DNA of 5,087 bases from a bacterium (GCA_029940125.1 JAOZRP010000193.1:1-5087), one strand, 5' to 3'; shown: positions 1 through 5,087, counted from the stretch's first letter. Program-made: numbers and translations. Notes: generated by a model not told the origin, from the letters alone.

Positions 1-33
1 GGTTCCGGCGTTTCACTCGCCGGAACCCTTTTT
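1..33. terminator. Intrinsic terminator hairpin at the end of the liv operon
   Basis: A perfect 10-bp inverted repeat, GGTTCCGGCG (1-10) and CGCCGGAACC (18-27), encloses a 7-nt loop (11-17). It is followed on the plus strand by C and five T (28-33). Read on the minus strand, the hairpin comes 43 bases after the livF stop and is preceded by an A-run, as in bidirectional terminators. The U-tract that would serve the liv transcript lies just left of position 1 and cannot be seen. The hairpin most likely ends the liv transcript and may also stop a convergent plus-strand transcript entering from the left. The GC-rich perfect stem makes the terminator call strong; which direction it serves is inferred. 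Confidence 0.85.
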
Positions 34-70
34 GCGTTAATTGGCAGAAAGATATGATGATGGTTTTGGA

Positions 71-796
71 TTAACCGCCCAGGTAGGCTTTGTGGATTTC
101 CGGGGTTTCCATCAATTCGGCCGCCGTCCCCGAAACGACAATGTTGCCGGTATCCAGGAGGTAGCCGCGGTCGGCCAGCTGCAGGGCCACGTGGGCGTTC
201 TGCTCAATCAGCAGGATGGTCATTCCTTCCTCGTTGAGTTTTTTCAGGGCCCTGAACATGTCATACATCAGCAGGGGAGCCAGGCCCATTGATGGTTCGT
301 CAAGCATCAGAAACGTGCATCCGGACATCAGCGCCCGGCCCACGGCCAGCATCTGCTGCTCTCCGCCGCTTAACGACTCGCTTCTCTGCCTGCTTCGTTC
401 CTCCAGCCGGGGAAAAAGCTCGAAAACCCGCTGGTAGTCTTCTTCAAGACCGGATTCTCCGCGGCGGGCATAGGTTGCCAGCTTCAAATTTTCCCTGACC
501 GTCAAGTTGCCGAAAATGTGCCGCCCTTCCGGAACCAGAGCCAGGTGGTATTTCCTGACCAGGTCATGGGGTTCCACCTTGAGCAGGCTTTGGCCGCGAA
601 GAAGGATGTCGCCGCCGGTTACCTTCGGTGCCTCGGGCGGCGGCAGCCGGCAGATGCTGTGCAGGGTGGTGGTTTTGCCGGCGCCGTTGGCGCCGATCAA
701 GGTGACGATTTCACCCTCGTTGACATGGAAGCTGATACCGTGCAGGGCGGTGATATTGCCGTATTTTACCTGCAGATCTTTTACTTCAAGCAGCAT
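71..796 (-). CDS. livF: Branched-chain amino acid ABC transporter, ATP-binding protein LivF
   Basis: This is the second ATPase of the uptake transporter; it hydrolyses ATP at the cytoplasmic face of the LivH-LivM channel. The 241 residues hold a full ABC domain: Walker A GANGAGKT (35-42), signature LSGGEQQ (142-148), Walker B FLMLDEP (162-168, with D166 and E167) and D-loop SMGLAP (169-174). The Q-loop position reads VPEGR (88-92) and the switch-histidine position reads EQN (198-200, Q199). Both substitutions are typical of LivF and separate it from LivG. A proline-rich stretch PPPEAPKV (52-59) after the Walker A helix is a few residues longer than I expect, which may explain a length slightly above the usual 233-237. 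The ATG start is preceded by GAGAG at 6-nt spacing, and MLLEVKDLQVKYG matches the family N-terminus. It is the last gene of the operon, 62 bp after livG. Confidence 0.95.
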   Translation of the reverse strand: MLLEVKDLQVKYGNITALHGISFHVNEGEIVTLIGANGAGKTTTLHSICRLPPPEAPKVTGGDILLRGQSLLKVEPHDLVRKYHLALVPEGRHIFGNLTVRENLKLATYARRGESGLEEDYQRVFELFPRLEERSRQRSESLSGGEQQMLAVGRALMSGCTFLMLDEPSMGLAPLLMYDMFRALKKLNEEGMTILLIEQNAHVALQLADRGYLLDTGNIVVSGTAAELMETPEIHKAYLGG

Positions 797-805
797 AAAT
801 GTCTC

Positions 806-836
806 TCACAATTTGTTGTGAATCTGACGGTACCGT
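806..836. repeat. Two small inverted repeats in the livG-livF gap
   Basis: The 62-bp gap between livG and livF carries TCACAA-TTTG-TTGTGA (806-821; 6-bp arms, 4-nt loop) and, 5 bases further right, the perfect 10-bp palindrome ACGGTACCGT (827-836). On the liv transcript the first would form a small hairpin that ends at the GAGAG ribosome-binding site of livF (803-807) and shares two of its bases. It could modulate livF translation. There is no T-run after either element, so neither looks like a terminator. The repeats are directly visible; any function is inferred. Confidence 0.45.
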
Positions 837-858
837 AAAATCTTTCATTCCAAGATCT

Positions 859-1626
859 TTACAACTGATCATCTCCCAGGTAAGCCTTGATGACGTCGGG
901 ATGATGCTGAATTTCTTCCGGGGTTCCCTCGGCGATGACGACGCCGAAATCGATGACCGTAATTCGGGAGCACAGGCTCATGACCACTTTCATCTGGTGT
1001 TCAATCATCCAGATGGCGATCTTGAACTCCCGGTGGATCCAGCGAATCAGGTCGATAAGTTCGACAACGTCCCGGGAGGGAAGGCCGGCGGCCGGTTCAT
1101 CGAGCAGCAGCAGCTTCGGTTTGGAAGAAAGCGCCCGGGCGATTTCCACCTTGCGTTGCAGGCCGTAGGAAAGGTTTTTGGGTTTTTCCTCCGCCACCTC
1201 CCTGAGCTTGAATATTTCCAGAAGTTCCATCGCCAGGTCGCGAATTTCACGTTCCCGCCGCTGGTAGCGGCCGGTGCGAAAGAAAAGATCTCTGATGCCG
1301 TAGTCCAGGGATGAATGTTGAGCCAGCATGATGTTGTCCAGCACGGTCATTTCATTCCAGAGCCGGATGTTCTGGAAGGTTCGGGCAATGCCGTGAGCGG
1401 TGACCTGGTGCGGCTTGAGCCCGGTGATCGGCTGTCCCAGGAAGGAAATCACGCCTTCGGTTGGCTGATAAAAACCACTGACCAGGTTGAAAACCGTAGT
1501 TTTGCCAGCGCCGTTGGGGCCGATCAGTCCAACCAGTTCCCCTTCCTCCAGTTGGATATTGAAATCCGCCAGGGCGCGCAGGCCGCTGAAATACTGGGTT
1601 AATTTCGTTATCTTGAGGACGGTCAT
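859..1626 (-). CDS. livG: Branched-chain amino acid ABC transporter, ATP-binding protein LivG
   Basis: This is the first ATPase of the transporter, partner of LivF, coupling ATP hydrolysis to substrate passage through LivH-LivM. The 255 residues match the usual LivG length. Motifs in order: Walker A GPNGAGKT (36-43), Q-loop TFQNIRLW (83-90, Q85), signature LSYGLQRKVEIARAL (152-166), Walker B LLLLDEP (172-178, D176 and E177), D-loop AAGLP (179-183) and switch histidine H210 in MIEHQM. Unlike LivF it keeps both Q85 and H210. The C-terminal PDVIKAYLG (243-251) is the typical LivG/LivF ending. Two mild oddities are L156 in the signature, where this family usually has Gln, and GLPSRD in the D-loop region, where GLNP or GMNP is common. 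The ATG is preceded by GGGGAG at 10-nt spacing, lying in the 18-bp gap after the livM stop, which suggests translational coupling. Confidence 0.95.
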   Translation of the reverse strand: MTVLKITKLTQYFSGLRALADFNIQLEEGELVGLIGPNGAGKTTVFNLVSGFYQPTEGVISFLGQPITGLKPHQVTAHGIARTFQNIRLWNEMTVLDNIMLAQHSSLDYGIRDLFFRTGRYQRREREIRDLAMELLEIFKLREVAEEKPKNLSYGLQRKVEIARALSSKPKLLLLDEPAAGLPSRDVVELIDLIRWIHREFKIAIWMIEHQMKVVMSLCSRITVIDFGVVIAEGTPEEIQHHPDVIKAYLGDDQL

Positions 1627-1636
1627 GGTTGTCAGT

Positions 1637-1642
1637 CTCCCC
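1637..1642 (-). promoter_or_regulatory. Ribosome-binding site of livG
   Basis: On the minus strand GGGGAG sits 10 bases before the livG ATG. It begins only two bases beyond the livM stop codon (1645-1647), so a ribosome ending livM would sit on it. This supports the chosen livG start and coupled expression. Confidence 0.6.
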
Positions 1643-1644
1643 GG

Positions 1645-2661
1645 TTACTTGAAGCGGTAGAATTTTTTCAAACGGGGGAAAATATCTGATAGCTCCCGGT
1701 TCCCCATGATTCCCTCCGGCCGGAACTGCATCAGGATGATCAGCAGCAGGGGAATGGCGACCCATTTGATGATCTGCAGCGGCCGCAGCAGTTCCAGCAG
1801 CAGGGTAAAGAGGACGGCTGACAGAATGGAGCCGGTTATCGAGCCCATGCCGCCCAGGTAGACCATGACCAGGGCCTCGGTTGATTTAAGGATGTCAAAC
1901 GACTTGGGATTGACGTAGCCGATGACATGGGCGTAAAGACCGCCGGCGATGCCGGCCAGGCCGGAAGAGAGCATGAAGGCAATCAGCTTCATCTTGTTGG
2001 TGTTGACGCTCATAATCTCCGCCGCCACTTCATCCTGCTGGATGGCAATGATGCCTTTGCCGTAGGTAGAGGAGACAAAACGGCGGATGGCGATAATGCT
2101 CAGTATCGTAAAGAGAAAAACCCACAAAATCATCCAGGGGATTTCAGCCACGTCTTCCATGGCGAAGATAACCCGTTTCATGCCCATGAAGCCCCTGGCG
2201 CCGCCGATTTTATCGATGTTGATGATCAGGGTGATGATAATGTAGTTGGCGGCAATGGTAATGATGGCCAGGTAGTCCCCCCGGGTTTTGAATGACGGCA
2301 GGGCGACCAGCAGGCCGGCAAAGGCGGCGGCGATGCCGCCGGCCAGCAGCACCAGCGGAAAACCGATAAAGGCATACTGGGGGGGCAGCAGGGGGGCGCC
2401 GAAAACCCGGTCCTGGGTGAACAGGGCGACGGACAGGACTGATGAAACATAGGCGCCGACGGCAATGAAGCCGGCGTGGCCGCAGGAAAATTCCCCCATG
2501 TGGCCGTTGACCAGGTTGAGGCTGGAAGAAATGATGATGTTGATGCCGACAAACAGGATGATGGTCTGGATGTAGAGGTCGATGACTTCATATTGAGCCA
2601 GGACCATGACCGTCATCAGCAGGGCCAGGAGGGCAACCGGAACGGAAAGTTTCTGCTTCAT
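1645..2661 (-). CDS. livM: Branched-chain amino acid ABC transporter, permease LivM
   Basis: This is one of the two inner-membrane permeases that form the substrate channel with LivH. The 338 residues are highly hydrophobic, with about eight to nine membrane segments, roughly at 7-25, 28-48, 63-81, 98-122, 129-149, 175-193, 224-248, 264-290 and 296-312. Family motifs are SLNLVNGHMGEFSCGHAGF (47-65), the RGDYLAIITIA stretch (127-137), the cytoplasmic EAA-like coupling loop around DEVAAEIMSVNTNKMKLIAF (210-229), MVYLGGMGSITG (266-277) and the terminal RPEGIMG (314-320). In the first motif E57 and C60 replace the more usual Gln and Leu of GQLSLGH. The start is ATG with AGGGGAG 8 bases upstream. 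It lies 13 bp after livH and 18 bp before livG. Length is within the usual range for LivM forms lacking the long N-terminal extension of the enterobacterial protein. Confidence 0.95.
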   Translation of the reverse strand: MKQKLSVPVALLALLMTVMVLAQYEVIDLYIQTIILFVGINIIISSSLNLVNGHMGEFSCGHAGFIAVGAYVSSVLSVALFTQDRVFGAPLLPPQYAFIGFPLVLLAGGIAAAFAGLLVALPSFKTRGDYLAIITIAANYIIITLIINIDKIGGARGFMGMKRVIFAMEDVAEIPWMILWVFLFTILSIIAIRRFVSSTYGKGIIAIQQDEVAAEIMSVNTNKMKLIAFMLSSGLAGIAGGLYAHVIGYVNPKSFDILKSTEALVMVYLGGMGSITGSILSAVLFTLLLELLRPLQIIKWVAIPLLLIILMQFRPEGIMGNRELSDIFPRLKKFYRFK

Positions 2662-2669
2662 TATTGCCG

Positions 2670-2676
2670 CTCCCCT
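2670..2676 (-). promoter_or_regulatory. Ribosome-binding site of livM overlapping the livH stop
   Basis: On the minus strand AGGGGAG lies 8 bases before the livM ATG. Its first two bases are the last two of the livH TAG stop (2675-2677). Ribosomes finishing livH therefore terminate on the livM Shine-Dalgarno sequence, an arrangement that favours coupled, roughly equal synthesis of the two permeases. Confidence 0.75.
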
Positions 2677-3598
2677 AAATCTTGGTAGTTTTGGGGACGC
2701 CGAACAGCCCGGTGGGCCGCAGGGTCAGAATAAACAGCAGGATGCTGAATGAAAACAAGTCCCGGTAGGTTGAAGGAAAGAAGGCCACTACCATGATTTC
2801 AACAAAGCCGAGAATGAACCCGCCGGCAAAGGCGCCGCGGATGTCGCCGATTCCCCCGACGACCGCGGCAATGAAGGCCTTCCAGCCGATGGTCAGTCCC
2901 ATGTAAGGGTCGAGGATGGGGTAGGAAAGGGCGAACAGGACGCCCGCCAGCCCGGCCATGGAGGAGCCCAGGATAAAGGTAAAGACGATGACGGAATCAA
3001 TGGGAATGCCCATCAACGGCACGGCAAACTTGTCATAGGAGATGGCCCGCATGGCCATGCCGATCTTGGTTTTGGTTACAATGAACTGGAGCAGAAAGAA
3101 GACCAGGAAAGCGGTGAGGATAACGGCAATTTTCAGGTTGGTAACGCTTACCGTTCCAAAGGTGTAGATGACTTTGTCCACCATCTCCGGGAACTTTTTG
3201 CGGCTGGCGCCCAGCAGTGCCAGGTTGCCGTTTTCCAGGATCAGGCCGCACATCAGGGCGGTGATGACCACGTACAGGCGGTGGGCTCCCTTGCGGCGCA
3301 GGGGGCGGTAGGCGATGCGTTCGAGCGATACGCCGACTACCGAGGTCAGGATCATGGTCAGGGGAATGGTCAGGGCCAGGGCCACGCCGCCGGACAGGGC
3401 AATGGGGATGGCGTGGTAGTGTCCCAGCAGCAGGCTGGAGACGAAAAAGGCGATATAGGCCCCGACCATGACAATGTCGCCATGGGCGAAGTTAATCAGC
3501 AGCAGTACCCCGTACACCAGGGTATAGCCCAAAGCAATGAGGGAGTAGAAACTCCCCCATTGCAAGGCATTGAGAATGTTTTGAACGAGACTTTCCAC
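2675..3598 (-). CDS. livH: Branched-chain amino acid ABC transporter, permease LivH
   Basis: This is the second inner-membrane permease, partner of LivM. The 307 residues carry about eight membrane segments, near 15-37, 42-60, 63-89, 106-128, 154-174, 203-226, 241-272 and 281-298. Motifs typical of LivH are LGYTLVYGVLLLINFAHGD (23-41), ERIAYRPLRR (93-102), the coupling loop starting MAMRAISYDKFAVPLMGI (181-198), KAFIAAVVGGIGDIRGA (240-256) and the terminal RPTGLFG (294-300). Length matches the family. The start is GTG: the frame upstream meets a TGA after only two codons (AGG, CTG), and MESLVQNILNALQWGSFYSLIALGY aligns with the expected N-terminus. The only Shine-Dalgarno-like sequence, GAAGG, is just 3 bases from this GTG, an unusually short spacing. 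The gene starts 50 bp after livK and is followed 13 bp later by livM. Confidence 0.95.
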   Translation of the reverse strand: MESLVQNILNALQWGSFYSLIALGYTLVYGVLLLINFAHGDIVMVGAYIAFFVSSLLLGHYHAIPIALSGGVALALTIPLTMILTSVVGVSLERIAYRPLRRKGAHRLYVVITALMCGLILENGNLALLGASRKKFPEMVDKVIYTFGTVSVTNLKIAVILTAFLVFFLLQFIVTKTKIGMAMRAISYDKFAVPLMGIPIDSVIVFTFILGSSMAGLAGVLFALSYPILDPYMGLTIGWKAFIAAVVGGIGDIRGAFAGGFILGFVEIMVVAFFPSTYRDLFSFSILLFILTLRPTGLFGVPKTTKI

Positions 3599-3648
3599 CA
3601 GCCTTCAATCTTTCAATTGGTCTGAAATTTCAGCTTGGCTCCGCAAAC
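3599..3648. other. livK-livH spacer with a 12-bp palindrome
   Basis: This 50-bp gap holds the perfect palindrome CTGAAATTTCAG (3622-3633) and a direct repeat of TTCAAT (3604-3609 and 3612-3617). On the transcript, AGCC (minus, 3640-3637) can pair with GGCT (3603-3600), which would partly cover the livH GAAGG. The palindrome may be an operator or weak hairpin. There is no T-run, so I see no terminator. Spacers after the binding-protein gene often help it exceed the permeases in abundance; whether this one does is inference. Confidence 0.4.
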
Positions 3649-4818
3649 TCAGGGACAGACAGACTTGGTAAAAACAAATTCCCCTTTGTCGCTGATGCGG
3701 ACCACCACGGCGCATTTGATCGGATCTCCCTGGTCGTCGAACTTCATGTTGCCGGTGATGCCGGCGAAGCTCTTGATGTTGCTCAGGGCGTCGCGGATGG
3801 CTTTCCGGTCCTTCCTGACCTTGCCGGTCAACTTTCCGGAATCCTGGATGGCCTGCAGGACCAGGCGGGTGGCATCCCAGGTCAGGGCGGCGACGTCATC
3901 GGGAACATAACCGTACTGAGCATTGTATTTATCGATGAAAGCCTTGGTGGCCCCGGTGGCCCCGGCGGCGGCGTAGTGGGTGGAGAAGTAGGCGCCGATG
4001 CAGTCTTTACCGCAGAGGTTCATCAATTCGGCGGAACCCCAGGCGTCGGAGCCCATGAACGGTCCCTTCCAGCCCAGATCGTGGGCCTGTTTGACGGTCA
4101 GGGCGACTTCGTTGTAGTTGTTGGGCAGGAAAATGAAATCCGGCTTGGCGGCGATGATGGTGGTCAGCTGGGCGCTGAAATCCTGGTCCTTGTCGCCGTA
4201 GCTTTCAAAAGCCACCACTGAACCAGGGCCGTTCTTTTTCTCAAAGTCGGCCTTGAATATTTCCGCCAGGCCCTTGCTGTAGTCATTGGCCAGGGCGTAG
4301 AGCACCGCGGCTTTTTTGGCTTTGAACTGGGCCATGGCAAAATCGACGGCTACCGGTCCCTGAAAAGGATCCAGGAAGGCGGCCCGGAATACCCAGGGAC
4401 GGTCCTTGGTGGTGTCTGGGTTGGTGGACCAGGGGGAGATCATCGGGGTTTCATTCATGTCGGCAATCTCGCCGGCCGGAACCGCCTGCTTGCTGGAGTT
4501 GGGGCCGATGATGGCCAGAACCTTGTTGCGGTCAATCAGCTTCTGGGTGACGGCCACCGCTGATTCGGCCTTTGATTCATTGTCTTCGTAGATGAACTCG
4601 AGCAGGTATTTTTCACTGCCGACCTGCAGTCCGCCGGCGTTGTTGATTTCGGCTTTCAGCATTTCGGCGGCGTACTTGGAGGATTCCCCTACTTTGGGAA
4701 TTTCCCCGGTCAGGGGAATGTTGAACCCTATCCTGATGCTCTTTGCTTTGGCAAAACCGGGAATTGCCAGGGCCAGTATCAGCCCGGCGGTCAAAACGGC
4801 TGAAAAAATCTTTTTCAT
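3649..4818 (-). CDS. livK: Branched-chain amino acid ABC transporter, periplasmic binding protein LivK
   Basis: This is the periplasmic receptor that binds the substrate and delivers it to LivH-LivM. The 389 residues begin with a Sec signal peptide: MKK, a hydrophobic core at about 5-20, and a likely cut after A23 (GFA) or A25 (AKA). No lipobox cysteine is present, so it is soluble, as expected in a Gram-negative periplasm. The mature protein is a type I two-lobe binding fold (Peripla_BP_6): IRIGFNIPLTGEIPKVG (28-44), IIGPNSSKQAVPAGEIAD (103-120) and MISPWSTNPDTT (126-137), the last two being where the family contacts the ligand's amino-acid group. Later come YALANDYSKGLAEIF (174-188) and AALTWDATRLV (310-320). 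Four cysteines occur at C269, C273, C369 and C388; the C269-x3-C273 pair is unusual to my eye. The start is ATG with AGGAG 6 bases upstream. The ligand class (Leu/Ile/Val, other amino acid, amide or aromatic acid) is not resolved by sequence. Confidence 0.95.
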   Translation of the reverse strand: MKKIFSAVLTAGLILALAIPGFAKAKSIRIGFNIPLTGEIPKVGESSKYAAEMLKAEINNAGGLQVGSEKYLLEFIYEDNESKAESAVAVTQKLIDRNKVLAIIGPNSSKQAVPAGEIADMNETPMISPWSTNPDTTKDRPWVFRAAFLDPFQGPVAVDFAMAQFKAKKAAVLYALANDYSKGLAEIFKADFEKKNGPGSVVAFESYGDKDQDFSAQLTTIIAAKPDFIFLPNNYNEVALTVKQAHDLGWKGPFMGSDAWGSAELMNLCGKDCIGAYFSTHYAAAGATGATKAFIDKYNAQYGYVPDDVAALTWDATRLVLQAIQDSGKLTGKVRKDRKAIRDALSNIKSFAGITGNMKFDDQGDPIKCAVVVRISDKGEFVFTKSVCP

Positions 4819-4824
4819 GGCGGT

Positions 4825-4829
4825 CTCCT
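4825..4829 (-). promoter_or_regulatory. Ribosome-binding site of livK
   Basis: A canonical AGGAG on the minus strand stands 6 bases before the livK ATG. It is the strongest Shine-Dalgarno sequence in the window, which suits a binding protein needed in excess over the membrane complex, and it fixes the start just ahead of the signal peptide. Confidence 0.85.
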
Positions 4830-4864
4830 GTCGATTAGATGAATGTATTTCTTACAAGTCCATC

Positions 4865-4894
4865 TGCCTACCAGATTTGCACAATGATAGTCAA
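4865..4894 (-). promoter_or_regulatory. Candidate proximal promoter of livK
   Basis: On the minus strand TTGACT (4894-4889) matches five of six -35 bases. It is followed after 18 bp by TAGGCA (4870-4865), a poor -10 that is partly helped by an extended TG three bases before it. An inverted repeat ATCTG-CCTAC-CAGAT (4862-4876) covers this -10 and could be an operator. If used, it would give a leader of about 40 bases. Only the -35 is convincing. Confidence 0.25.
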
Positions 4895-4996
4895 GCTGTT
4901 TTGCGGTGTTTGACTTATGGTGTCGCGGAGTTGACCGGAAAAAGTCACCTGAAATCATATTGCGCTTTACCCCGGTTTTTGTTAGGTTGTTTCCAT

Positions 4997-5030
4997 CTGG
5001 AAAGGTTCATTTCCCAATGAACGCTTTCAG
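4997..5030. repeat. Bulged 14-bp hairpin upstream of livK
   Basis: GTTCATT (5005-5011) and AATGAAC (5016-5022) form a perfect 7-bp stem around the loop TCCC. The stem continues as GAAAG (5000-5004) with CTTTC (5024-5028) across a single bulged G (5023), and as CT (4997-4998) with AG (5029-5030) across a bulged G (4999), for 14 pairs in all. No T-run follows on either strand, so it is not a simple terminator. It could be a leader RNA structure, if transcription starts at the distal promoter, or a protein-binding dyad. Confidence 0.55.
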
Positions 5031-5051
5031 CGATCAGCAGTCAGTTTTCAG
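5024..5051. repeat. Four tandem heptanucleotides, NNNTCAG
   Basis: Four consecutive 7-nt units end in TCAG: CTTTCAG (5024-5030), CGATCAG (5031-5037), CAGTCAG (5038-5044) and TTTTCAG (5045-5051). On the minus strand they read CTGANNN four times. The first unit also forms part of the right arm of the neighbouring hairpin. The periodicity is exact in length but only four of seven bases are fixed. It may be a degenerate heptamer repeat of the kind found between genes in many bacteria; a role is unknown. Confidence 0.5.
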
Positions 5052-5078
5052 TAAATCATTGGAAAAATAACTTGTTAA
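5050..5078 (-). promoter_or_regulatory. Candidate distal promoter of livK
   Basis: On the minus strand TTAACA (5078-5073) and TTTACT (5055-5050) are separated by exactly 17 bp, matching nine of the twelve sigma-70 consensus bases. This is the best pair I found in the region. If active, transcription would start near 5043 and give a leader of roughly 225 bases containing the bulged hairpin. AT-rich sequence produces such matches by chance, so confidence is low. Confidence 0.3.
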
Positions 5079-5087
5079 GCTAAAAGC

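Larger units (their letters stand above)
4819..5087. other. Upstream regulatory region of the liv operon, no convincing gene
   Basis: These 269 bases upstream of livK are visibly richer in A and T than the coding part. No frame on either strand resembles a known protein. The longest local minus-strand frame from an ATG is 47 codons (4958-4815), with its TGA overlapping the livK start in an ATGA arrangement; it has only a weak GGGG sequence 10 bases upstream and is probably fortuitous. The region carries two candidate promoters, a bulged hairpin and a heptanucleotide array, described separately. No leader peptide rich in Leu, Ile or Val codons and no attenuator with a T-run was seen, so classical amino-acid attenuation is not supported. 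Confidence 0.7.

Noticed and set aside
1..36. tRNA gene or attachment site at the left edge
   Set aside because: The hairpin is a simple stem-loop with a T-run; there is no cloverleaf, anticodon arm or CCA end in the visible bases.
806..821. Possible CRP site TCACA-N6-TGTGA
   Set aside because: The half-sites are in the opposite order to the CRP consensus (TGTGA-N6-TCACA), and the position inside the operon at the livF start does not suit it.
786..848. A 20-codon minus-strand frame in the livG-livF gap overlapping the livF start
   Set aside because: It has no Shine-Dalgarno sequence at a sensible distance and no recognisable protein character; its length is expected by chance.
799..1314. 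A long plus-strand open frame (171 codons) opposite livG
   Set aside because: It lies fully antisense to a gene with every ABC motif, its predicted protein is compositionally odd with no recognisable domain, and it has no clear ribosome-binding site. It is a codon-bias shadow, as are the other plus-strand frames at 1927-2295, 3281-3625, 3976-4221 and 4592-5020.
1352..1765. A 137-codon minus-strand frame across the livM-livG junction
   Set aside because: It overlaps livM and livG in another frame and has a proline- and arginine-rich low-complexity translation with no family resemblance.
4945..5010. A 21-codon leader-peptide candidate upstream of livK (minus strand)
   Set aside because: It has no Leu, Ile or Val run, no properly spaced ribosome-binding site, and no terminator/antiterminator pair after it, so attenuation is not supported.
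4819..5087. Sigma-54 promoter (GG-N10-GC)
   Set aside because: I looked for the -24/-12 pattern on the minus strand and found no pair with the required spacing and flanking bases.

Overview
The window holds one complete branched-chain amino acid type ABC uptake operon, read entirely from the minus strand (right to left). In transcription order it is livK (4818-3649), livH (3598-2675), livM (2661-1645), livG (1626-859) and livF (796-71), followed by a strong intrinsic-terminator hairpin at the left edge (1-33). All five genes look intact. The gaps between them are 50, 13, 18 and 62 bp, no promoter or terminator separates them, and the livM and livG ribosome-binding sites lie tight against or overlap the upstream stop codons. 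They are therefore most likely co-transcribed and partly translationally coupled.

How it works: LivK is the secreted solute-binding protein. LivH and LivM form the membrane channel, each with the cytoplasmic coupling loop of this permease family. LivG and LivF are the two ATPases. The family (HAAT, type I binding protein) takes up leucine, isoleucine and valine, but relatives carry other amino acids, short amides, urea or aromatic acids, so the exact substrate cannot be read from this sequence.

The organism is probably a Gram-negative proteobacterium or desulfobacterium: LivK has a plain Sec signal peptide with no lipobox cysteine, codons are moderately GC-rich, and the K-H-M-G-F order is common in those groups. 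The taxonomic call is an inference from general protein character and is not firm.

The right end (4819-5087) is AT-richer and has no convincing gene. It contains a clear livK ribosome-binding site, two candidate promoters, a bulged 14-bp hairpin and a short tandem array of a heptanucleotide. These non-coding pieces, with small palindromes in the livK-livH and livG-livF gaps, are the only structures beyond the genes. I see no mobile element, CRISPR array, RNA gene or defence system. The window looks like a standard transporter operon, and the findings are modest.
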